From Sporomusa sp. KB1 (GTDB lineage: Bacteria > Bacillota > Negativicutes > Sporomusales > Sporomusaceae), in assembly GCF_007830295.1 (NCBI RefSeq), contig NZ_VLKC01000002.1, forward strand, positions 3,979,185-4,043,184: a DNA stretch of 64,000 bases, given 5' to 3'. This document shows, piece after piece, positions 57,968-64,000 of this stretch. The notes under the pieces were generated by a model. That model was not told the DNA's origin, did not search any database, and saw only the letters and a list, made by a program, of their open reading frames with translations. Positions within the stretch are counted from its first letter, which is position 1, and every line of letters starts with the position of its first letter. A program made the position numbers and the translations under genes.

Positions 57968-58366
57968 ATGAAATTTATACAAACTGATTATTTTAGCAAA
58001 AAGAATGTTTTGAAGTTTCCTGATCATGTTGTGGCCATTGCAGTAACTGTTGATGATACTGGTATTACTGCAAATGCCGATGGCAAAAAAATTGTTCCGG
58101 CTGGAACGAATGTCGGTGGTGTATCCGCTTCTGTGCTTGCGGATGAGACGCAATTGGTTTGCGAAAAGAACTCCGACGGTGCAGCTGGTGAAGCAGGGGC
58201 GGCGGTTGATGCGGAAGGCGTTCTGCTCAATGATGTTGATGTTACATATGGTCCGGCATCGGGGGCGATGATAATTCACGGCTTTATTGATTTAGGTAAA
58301 TTGCCGGAGATGCCCCATGCTAATGCTGCGAAGGTTATGGCTGGCCGTGTCGTGTTCTTAGCCTAA
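57968..58366 (+). CDS. Head decoration-like protein
   Basis: 132 residues, AAGGATGG before ATG 57968. Beta-rich: VVAIAVTVDDTGITANADGKKIVPAGTNVGG, AEGVLLNDVDVTYG, IIHGFIDLGKLPEMP. The G-V-L-L-x-D-V-D and H-G-x-(I/V)-x-L-x-K-L-P pattern is common in small proteins between scaffold and major capsid genes. Likely binds the capsid exterior. Confidence 0.65.
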   Translation: MKFIQTDYFSKKNVLKFPDHVVAIAVTVDDTGITANADGKKIVPAGTNVGGVSASVLADETQLVCEKNSDGAAGEAGAAVDAEGVLLNDVDVTYGPASGAMIIHGFIDLGKLPEMPHANAAKVMAGRVVFLA

Positions 58367-58396
58367 TGCAATAAAAATAGGGAGAGTGACTTATTC

Positions 58397-59443
58397 ATGG
58401 ATATTTTTGATTTGGTTAATCCAAGGGAAATTGCAATCTATTGGCAGGGCGTGGCGTCTAATACAATTCCTTATCTCGGAGAAGTGTTGTTTCCGTCACA
58501 GAAGAAAGTTGGTTTGACTCTAAGCTGGATTAAAGGAAGTCAGGGCTTACCGGTCGCATTGATGCCGGCTGAATTTGATACCGAAGCACCAATTCGGGAA
58601 CGTATTGGTGTGTCCCGTATTGAAACGGAAATGGCCTTCTTCCGTGAACGTATGGTCATAAAAGAAAAAGAGCGTCAAGAACTGCTAAATGCATTGGCAG
58701 CTCAAAATGCTACGCAACTGCAGGCTATCGTGAAACCAATCTATGACGATGCTACCAATCTAGTCAAAGGTGTTGACGTTGATGCTGAACGGATGAGAAT
58801 GCAACTGCTTTCTACCGGTAAAATCGGCATTGAAGCCAATCGTATTAAATATAACTACAATTATAATTTCAAAGGGTCCCATAAAATTACTTTAAGTGGA
58901 ACAGCAAAATGGAGCGATACTGTCAACTCAAATCCGGTACAAGATATTATGGATTGGCAGCAACTTGCGGAAGATGACACCGGAAATAAGCCAACCCGAG
59001 CGATCTGCACCCGGAAAACATGGGGATATTTGCTGCAAAACGAAAAGATTAAGAAGGATTTGAATGTGGAAAAAGGACAGAACATCATTATGACCGATAA
59101 TATGCTGCAGCAGTATTTCATTAACAAACTGGGTCTTACCATTACTGTTTACACTAAAAAATATGCTTTGACTGTAGCCGGCGCCAGTCAACAGTTTTTC
59201 CCTGACAATGTGTTTACCCTATTACCGGATGGAAAACTTGGCGAAACCTATTATGGTACCACTCCGGAAGAAGCTGACCTGATGACGGGTGCTAGTCAAG
59301 CGCAAGTTCAGATTGTTAATACCGGTGTTGCCGTTACCTCATACAAAAAGGTGCACCCGGTAAATGTGGAAACGATTGTATCTGCAATTTGTCTGCCGAG
59401 TTTTGAAATGGCGGATTCAGTAATTATCGCAAATGTAGCATAA
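58397..59443 (+). CDS. Major capsid protein (phage E-type family)
   Basis: 348 residues. Key features: REIAIYWQGVASNTIPYLGEVLFPSQKKVGLTLSWIKG at the N-terminus, MPAEFDTEAPIRER, a conserved ERMVIKEKERQELL helix, and QQYFINKLGLTITVY then FPDNVFTLLPDGKLGETYYGTTPEE. Typical of the lambda-E/Caudovirales coat family with the HK97 fold. GGGAGAG precedes ATG 58397; a terminator follows. Confidence 0.88.
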   Translation: MDIFDLVNPREIAIYWQGVASNTIPYLGEVLFPSQKKVGLTLSWIKGSQGLPVALMPAEFDTEAPIRERIGVSRIETEMAFFRERMVIKEKERQELLNALAAQNATQLQAIVKPIYDDATNLVKGVDVDAERMRMQLLSTGKIGIEANRIKYNYNYNFKGSHKITLSGTAKWSDTVNSNPVQDIMDWQQLAEDDTGNKPTRAICTRKTWGYLLQNEKIKKDLNVEKGQNIIMTDNMLQQYFINKLGLTITVYTKKYALTVAGASQQFFPDNVFTLLPDGKLGETYYGTTPEEADLMTGASQAQVQIVNTGVAVTSYKKVHPVNVETIVSAICLPSFEMADSVIIANVA

Positions 59444-59445
59444 AC

Positions 59446-59469
59446 GAGGCCTATATGGCCTCTTTTATT
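59446..59469 (+). terminator. Hairpin terminator after major capsid gene
   Basis: GAGGCC-TATAT-GGCCTC followed by TTTTATT. Such partial terminators downstream of the coat gene reduce expression of the less abundant connectors. Confidence 0.7.
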
Positions 59470-59482
59470 GTGGGGGTCTGCT

Positions 59483-59968
59483 ATGGATATCAAATACTCA
59501 TTTAGAAATGAAGAGGCGGTTCAGGCACTTAAACAGCGGTTTCCAGATACTTTTCAGCACAACATGATGCTTGCGGCTAAAGTATCAACTCGTGACGTAC
59601 AGAAAACCGCCAGGGTAAAACATAGGTTTCGAAGCCGAAGTGGGAACCTGGAATTAGCGATTGATACCGATGTGCAAATAACACCTGGCCATGAAGTTAT
59701 TGGCATTGTCCAGATCGATCCTAATAGTCCGGCCGGAACCTATGGTCCATATGTACATGATGGAACGCCGCCTCATATTATTCGACCACGGACTAAGAAA
59801 TGGCTTAGATGGTCTAATGGATCAGGATTCCGATTTGCCAAAATGGTTAAGCACCCCGGGACTAAACGTGATCAATTCATTTACGAAGCCGGCGAAACTA
59901 ACCAGCAGCATATTAATGATGTTTTTAACCGTTATGCCGACAGGGCAATTAAGGAGGCGGGCCTATGA
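59483..59968 (+). CDS. HK97 gp10-like head-tail/neck protein
   Basis: 161 residues from ATG 59483. FRSRSGNLELAID, YGPYVHDGTPPHIIRPRTKKWLRW and a C-terminal QHINDVFNRYAD helix give the gp10-like pattern. Neck or tail-completion component. Overlaps the next gene by 4 bases (ATGA). Confidence 0.72.
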   Translation: MDIKYSFRNEEAVQALKQRFPDTFQHNMMLAAKVSTRDVQKTARVKHRFRSRSGNLELAIDTDVQITPGHEVIGIVQIDPNSPAGTYGPYVHDGTPPHIIRPRTKKWLRWSNGSGFRFAKMVKHPGTKRDQFIYEAGETNQQHINDVFNRYADRAIKEAGL

Positions 59969-60339
59969 TCTATTGCTTTATTGATGATATTCGAGACGAA
60001 CTTCTAAAAAAACTGGTTACAGAAGATGACTTACAGGAAGCCGGTAATGAAATTGATGATTTGGCCCGGTCTCTGAATGTGAATCCGGCAAAGATTCCTA
60101 ATCCGGCCCCCAACACTGTAAAAAAACTGGCCGCAGCTTTAACCTTGACGATCACTGCCCGGAATAGTTCTTTAATGAATGCTAGCGGCGATGGTGAAGA
60201 CGCATATGAGAAGAAACGCCAAGTCTGGGCCAAAGAAGTGGATCGTTTGTCGCGGATGATTACACCGGAATTACTTCTTGGTGGCAATCCCCCCGAAAAA
60301 CGCCGTTTCCCGATGACAGTGGAGATGAAACGTGCATGA
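59965..60339 (+). CDS. Putative head-tail connector protein
   Basis: 124 residues, helical: IDDIRDELLKKLVTEDDLQEAGNEIDDLARSL, then KKLAAALTLTITARNSSLMN. Position between gp10-like and tail-terminator-like genes and its helical form fit an adaptor such as gp6/gp15 types. Both borders overlap neighbours by 4 bases. Confidence 0.5.
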   Translation: MIYCFIDDIRDELLKKLVTEDDLQEAGNEIDDLARSLNVNPAKIPNPAPNTVKKLAAALTLTITARNSSLMNASGDGEDAYEKKRQVWAKEVDRLSRMITPELLLGGNPPEKRRFPMTVEMKRA

Positions 60340-60770
60340 GTGACGCGAAACAATACCTTATTTGGTGGCTGCTGATTAAGCATTTCAGGGATTACTCCCG
60401 AGTGCAGCCGGAACTCGACGGTGTTGATGTTCGCGCCGGTGCCAAGAAGCCAAAAGATCCCTATCCTTGCATGGAGATTATCTGGGATTCTGAAGATGGC
60501 CTCTCTTTGTATAAGACTGATAAAGGGGAACTTAATCTATGGATTGATCTATGGATTCGTAATGATGATAGAGATCCATCAGCAGCTTATGCGGTAATGG
60601 CTGATCTTATGGAACGGGTATGTACTGTGCTGGTGCGATGGTCAGACGCATTACTTGAAGAACTGGAGATAAGCACAAATATTGATGTAAAGGATGCAAT
60701 TTCCGATGCGGAGTCAAATCGGCCGCTGATGGGGATACGAATGATAGTAAAAATTGAATGGAGGCGATAA
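60336..60770 (+). CDS. Putative tail terminator protein
   Basis: 144 residues. DPYPCMEIIWDSEDGLSLYKTDKGELNLWIDLWI and a C-terminal IRMIVKIEWR strand resemble tail-terminator proteins, which cap the tail tube. It directly precedes the tail tube gene. Assignment from order and beta-strand pattern. Confidence 0.5.
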   Translation: MSDAKQYLIWWLLIKHFRDYSRVQPELDGVDVRAGAKKPKDPYPCMEIIWDSEDGLSLYKTDKGELNLWIDLWIRNDDRDPSAAYAVMADLMERVCTVLVRWSDALLEELEISTNIDVKDAISDAESNRPLMGIRMIVKIEWRR

Positions 60771-60774
60771 ACCT

Positions 60775-61860
60775 ATGTCAACACCAAGTGCAAAAAACCT
60801 ATATATAGGCTCTGGCCAAGTATTTTTTGACCGGTTTGATGACGATGACAATCGTACCGGTCTTAGACATTTGGGCAATGTGCCGAAATTTAACTTAAAA
60901 ACCGATGTGACTAAAGTCGAAAAAAAGTCTTCAATGAACGCGGCCAAGTCTACTTATGATGAAGCTGTAACAGATAAAAAAGCCTCTGCTGATCTTACCA
61001 TTGAAGAATTTGACCCGGCCAATCTTGCGTTAGCTTTATATGGTACTGAGGGGATTATCAATCAGGCGGCTAAAATTGTTGTTAACGAGAAACAAAAAGC
61101 ACAAATAGGGCGCTATATTCAACTTAATACCTATAACATATCCAATATAAAAGTGAAACGCCAAACCGGTTTGCCGGCTTCTATTGATGAAGCTGTTCCT
61201 TTTGGGACGTTAATAGGAGATGGGATGGTTACTTCGGGTGGTTTGTATACCGGGACGGCAATCGAAGATTATTATGTGACAGTAAGTGTAGCACCTACAG
61301 CTCTGGGAGCTGTGACCGGATGCAAAATTCAATGGAAAAAAGGCTTATCCGGAGTTTTTGGTACCGAGACACCGGTCACTGCGTCAGCAATTACTTTGGA
61401 ATTAGGAATTCAAGTTACTTTCCATTTGGATGCCGGACAAACTTTTGCTGTTGGCGATACTTGGAAAATACATGTAACTCCAACGCAAATGGAGTATGTG
61501 GCCGGTAAAGATTTTAAGACAGATGAGGTGCTTTCGCGCGGGGGATTAATTCAAATTCCGGAGACTTCAACGATACCGGATGGAACAAATGTCTATCTTG
61601 ACTATAATATACCTGAAGGTAAGTTTCCTAAAATAGCTGCTAATACAGCCAAAAGCATTAGGGGGTACATGCTATTCTTGGGAGACCCCTCAAAGGGTGC
61701 TGCCTACAATGGCGAGTTCTGGAAAGTAACTATTACGCCAAACGGGGAAATCCCCATGATCGGCACAGATTATGCAGGGTTTGATATCACGGTGACCTGC
61801 CTGGATGACAGTGAGAACCACCCGGATGAGCCATTGCACCGATTAGTAAAATTAAAATAA
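60775..61860 (+). CDS. Major tail (tube) protein
   Basis: 361 residues from ATG 60775 (GGAGGCGATAA upstream). LYIGSGQVFFDRFD and GNVPKFNLKTDVTKVEKKSSMNAAKSTYDEAVTDKKASADLTIEEFDPANLALALYG at the N-terminus match tail tube proteins. An inserted beta domain (about 145-240; GAVTGCKIQWKKGLSGVFGTETPV) looks Ig-like. C-terminal FWKVTITPNGEIPMIGTDYAGFDITVTCL closes the tube fold. Confidence 0.82.
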   Translation: MSTPSAKNLYIGSGQVFFDRFDDDDNRTGLRHLGNVPKFNLKTDVTKVEKKSSMNAAKSTYDEAVTDKKASADLTIEEFDPANLALALYGTEGIINQAAKIVVNEKQKAQIGRYIQLNTYNISNIKVKRQTGLPASIDEAVPFGTLIGDGMVTSGGLYTGTAIEDYYVTVSVAPTALGAVTGCKIQWKKGLSGVFGTETPVTASAITLELGIQVTFHLDAGQTFAVGDTWKIHVTPTQMEYVAGKDFKTDEVLSRGGLIQIPETSTIPDGTNVYLDYNIPEGKFPKIAANTAKSIRGYMLFLGDPSKGAAYNGEFWKVTITPNGEIPMIGTDYAGFDITVTCLDDSENHPDEPLHRLVKLK

Positions 61861-61891
61861 CAATAGGCGCGGAGTAGTTCCGCGCCTATTG
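61861..61891 (+). terminator. Perfect hairpin after tail tube gene
   Basis: CAATAGGCGCGGA and TCCGCGCCTATTG form a 13-bp perfect stem with a 5-base loop directly after the stop. Only CTTTG follows, so termination is probably partial. Confidence 0.65.
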
Positions 61892-61911
61892 CTTTGAAGG
61901 GATGAATATTT

Positions 61912-62376
61912 ATGGATAAAGAGTTAGAGACTCTAATACCTGATTGTGATATTACTCTGGCCAGTGGTGAAACCATTGTTATCAAGCCGTTTTCTTTTGC
62001 TAAGCTGCCTAAGGTGGTTTCATTGATTAATTCAATCGGTGTGGGTGTTTTTGTTCTGTTGGAAGCCAGGAATGGAATGCAGGTAGCTGCGGGAGAGCAG
62101 GCAGACGGAACGTCTACTTTAGAAATTGACGACTTAGTCGTGAACAAGGTAAATGAGTTTGTTGAATCCCATTTCGATGAGGTTGTGGAAGTCATGGCTA
62201 TTTATTGCCGCCAGCCGAAAGAATTCTTCTTGGACGAAAAACGGGGGCCGAACATTGAGGAAGCCTGCCAAATTATCCTGACGATTGTGGAGCGACACCT
62301 CGGTTTTTTTATGAAAACCCTGCGCCCGATTCCGGCGCGGATCAGAGCCAAAGCGCAACCTGGGGCGACATTGTAA
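61912..62376 (+). CDS. Tail assembly chaperone (gpG-like)
   Basis: 154 residues. TLIPDCDITLASGETIVIKPFSFAKLPKVVSLI is the typical start of gpG-type chaperones, and VMAIYCRQPKEFF with EEACQIILTIVERHLGFF the usual helical C-terminus. The gene ends in a frame that is abandoned by a -1 shift at 62304-62310, giving the longer gpGT form. It helps wrap the tape measure protein before tail tube assembly. Confidence 0.82.
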   Translation: MDKELETLIPDCDITLASGETIVIKPFSFAKLPKVVSLINSIGVGVFVLLEARNGMQVAAGEQADGTSTLEIDDLVVNKVNEFVESHFDEVVEVMAIYCRQPKEFFLDEKRGPNIEEACQIILTIVERHLGFFMKTLRPIPARIRAKAQPGATL

Positions 62377-62558
62377 AGACTCTCAAACGAGAAGGGCATC
62401 TGTTCAGCGAGATCATGGAATATACGCTGGACCAGATGCTCTTTTTCTATGCTGATGCCGTTATGGCCAGGATTGACTATATGTATGATGTACGCGCGGC
62501 TGTTTGGGCTGATGGTAAGGATCTGGATAAATACATTACCAAGATTGTGGAGGGGTAG
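62304..62558 (+). CDS. Tail assembly chaperone frameshift extension (gpT-like)
   Basis: The heptamer T-TTT-TTT at 62304-62310 lies in the correct phase (GG[T TTT TTT]) for a -1 slip. After the slip the frame reads YENPAPDSGADQSQSATWGDIVKTLKREGH, LFSEIMEYTLDQMLFFYADA and ends at 62558, without a stop in between. This is the canonical T domain placed just before the tape measure gene. An ATG at 62415 exists but has no good ribosome binding site. Confidence 0.8.
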   Translation, partial: FFYENPAPDSGADQSQSATWGDIVKTLKREGHLFSEIMEYTLDQMLFFYADAVMARIDYMYDVRAAVWADGKDLDKYITKIVEG

Positions 62559-62560
62559 GC

Positions 62561-64000
62561 ATGGCAAGAATACAAATCACCATATCGACTGAGAATGCAC
62601 AGACCATAGCCGCCTTGAAGCAAGTGGCCGGGGTGGCAACTCAAACTGGTGATAGTGTCAAGAAAGCCGGGTCGGGCGCAGGGTTTGATAGTGCCACCAA
62701 ATCAGCAGGCGGTTTATTGGATAAGCTTAGTAAGATAACCATTGTTGGAGCTGGGATTGTAGGCATTTTACGGGAGATTAAAGACACTGCAGCGGCTGTA
62801 TTGGGACCGGGGTTTAAATTTTCAATGGATACTGAAACTACACGCCTTGGTATGGCAGGTATTCTTCAGTCTATGACATTGATTGACGGAAAAGCAGTAT
62901 CGTTCAATGAAGCTATACAAATCAGTAGCGATACTATGAAAAAGCTCCAACAGGACGCGTTACGCACAGCGGCTAATGTCGATGAGCTTCGAGATGCCTT
63001 CTTGGCTGCGCTAGCCCCCGGTGTACAGGCTGGGATGACTATTGAACAAATTCGCCAGCTAACCACTGTCAGTGTGAACGCGCTAAAATCATTAAAAGTA
63101 CCGGCACAGCAAACTGTTCAGGAAATTAGGGACTTAATTCAAGGTGGTATTACGGCATCAGGTTCTACGCTGGCAACGGCGTTAGGTCTTACTGATGCTG
63201 ATATTGAAAAAGCAAAGAATTCTTCTGAAGGACTCTTTAAATTTTTGATGGACCGCATGAAAGGATTTGAGGAGACATCTAAGCGTTTTCCTGATACTAT
63301 GCGGGGCCGTATGGACCAGCTTGAAGAAGTGTTTACGCAAGGTGGTGCAGCGTTTGCATCGAAGTTCGAGGAGCCAATAAAAGAAGGTCTATCGGCCATA
63401 TCAGATGCAATCGGTGAAGTGGATGACAAGACTGGAGAAATTCATCTAAACCCTGCATTCGCTTCCTCGGCGGAAGAGGTAAACGGCATTCTTTCTGAAA
63501 TGAAGTCACTGGCTAAGGACCTGGCACCGTCTTTTTCCTGGATTGGGGAAGATGTAGTTCCGGCCTGCAAGGATTTATGGGGGTCATTGAAGGATATTGG
63601 CTCCATGGTGGGCGACAGTCTCAGAATCATATTGAAAGAAACCAGACCTGTTATTGATTTCTTTGCCCAAGGTTTTCGGGATTTGGCGCATGATATCAAA
63701 GAGGCTACAGGATGGTTAGCAAATTGGTTTGATGTATCAGCGAGAAAAACGGGGGTAAAGACTCCTGTCAATTCTTCCAGCGACGATAATACACGGGGTG
63801 ATAGAGACTATGTTCCGCCTGGCCTGCCACCTGCGGACCCTGGAAACATTACCGCCAAATATCCAGACAACAAAAAGGCTGTCGAAAACTCACAATCCGC
63901 GTTGAAAATGGCTCTTGCCTCAATCGAAGCTGATGCCAAAAAAGCGATTGCAGAGATCAAGCGAGAACAAGAGAGTATTGAAGTACTTTTTAAGCAGTCC
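62561..64000 (+). CDS. Tape measure protein, 5' part (runs off window)
   Basis: Open frame from ATG 62561 (GGAGGGG upstream) to the window end, 480 codons. Starts RIQITISTENAQTIAALKQVAG, then Gly/Ala hydrophobic segments (ITIVGAGIVGIL) and long helices (MDQLEEVFTQGGAAFASKFEEP; ALKMALASIEADAKKAIAEI). This is the typical tape measure N-terminus, including the tail-length region START and the tandem TP901-like pattern LKVPAQQTVQEIRDLIQGG. It sets tail length. The full gene should extend several kb further. Confidence 0.85.
   Translation, partial: MARIQITISTENAQTIAALKQVAGVATQTGDSVKKAGSGAGFDSATKSAGGLLDKLSKITIVGAGIVGILREIKDTAAAVLGPGFKFSMDTETTRLGMAGILQSMTLIDGKAVSFNEAIQISSDTMKKLQQDALRTAANVDELRDAFLAALAPGVQAGMTIEQIRQLTTVSVNALKSLKVPAQQTVQEIRDLIQGGITASGSTLATALGLTDADIEKAKNSSEGLFKFLMDRMKGFEETSKRFPDTMRGRMDQLEEVFTQGGAAFASKFEEPIKEGLSAISDAIGEVDDKTGEIHLNPAFASSAEEVNGILSEMKSLAKDLAPSFSWIGEDVVPACKDLWGSLKDIGSMVGDSLRIILKETRPVIDFFAQGFRDLAHDIKEATGWLANWFDVSARKTGVKTPVNSSSDDNTRGDRDYVPPGLPPADPGNITAKYPDNKKAVENSQSALKMALASIEADAKKAIAEIKREQESIEVLFKQS

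Noticed and set aside
60714..60947. Minus-strand frame across the tail tube gene start
   Set aside because: Antisense to the tail tube gene; no ribosome binding site or protein-like pattern.
1..64000. tRNA, rRNA, CRISPR arrays, known riboswitches
   Set aside because: I looked for T-loop sequences, regularly spaced repeats and typical riboswitch cores and saw none. A covariance-model scan would be needed to exclude them fully.

Overview
The window reads as the chromosome of a Gram-positive-related spore former with an outer membrane, most likely a Negativicutes bacterium of the Sporomusaceae type. This is an inference. It rests on a Spo0E-like sporulation phosphatase (13544-13711) beside the C-terminal remnant of an outer-membrane beta-barrel ending in Phe (13759-13920), on Firmicutes-style LexA boxes, and on strong AGGAGG ribosome binding sites. 

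Chromosomal part (1-15.26 kb). The left end is a scrapyard. It holds the start of an IS1182-type transposase, an SOS-operator-linked stump of a Y-family polymerase, a tricarboxylate-transporter binding lipoprotein, a secreted protein, several very small genes, and a dead IS3-family element (about 3.53-11.27 kb). The IS was invaded by group II introns nested inside each other. Intron 1 (4903-10928) sits in the transposase, intron 2 (6050-about 7946) sits in the reverse transcriptase of intron 1, and intron 3 (8883-about 10881) sits in domain V of intron 1. Then come a two-gene module with a membrane HELGH metallopeptidase (11.85-13.37 kb), the Spo0E-like gene, and comM. comM is cut after its NPCPC motif by a prophage.

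Prophage (about 15.26 kb to beyond 64 kb; only the left end is in the window). Minus-strand lysogeny and cargo genes occupy 15.2-27.25 kb: a large serine integrase whose 3' end runs across attL into comM, a LexA-box-preceded DUF5131 gene with its partner TcmP, a zinc-ribbon membrane protein, a SanA/YdcF-like protein flanked by two paralogous 81-residue proteins, a DUF898 protein, secreted small proteins, two flavodoxin-type reductases, an Mrr-type nuclease, and a CI-like S24 repressor. The divergent control region (27.25-27.41 kb) has an ideal -35/-10 promoter overlapped by repressor-type half sites.

The plus-strand early region (27.4-51.3 kb) carries a Cro-like regulator, many tiny Cys-rich proteins, a recombination/replication set (putative annealing protein, SbcD, SbcC, DnaN sliding clamp, DUF4373 replication protein, HNH and VRR-NUC nucleases), a helicase-methyltransferase fusion, a C5 methyltransferase spread over two long overlapping frames, a MazG-like protein, an ASCH protein, an ArpU-like late regulator, a ParB-like protein and an intact C5 methyltransferase.

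The late region (51.3-64 kb) is a siphovirus-type morphogenesis operon: small terminase (with three evenly spaced GGAGCGCTCC palindromes, a candidate pac site), large terminase, portal, a MuF/gp7 head protein with a C-terminal toxin-like domain and its probable immunity gene, scaffold, decoration protein, major capsid, connectors, tail tube, a tail chaperone pair joined by a -1 frameshift on T7, and the start of the tape measure gene. No tRNA, rRNA or CRISPR array was seen.
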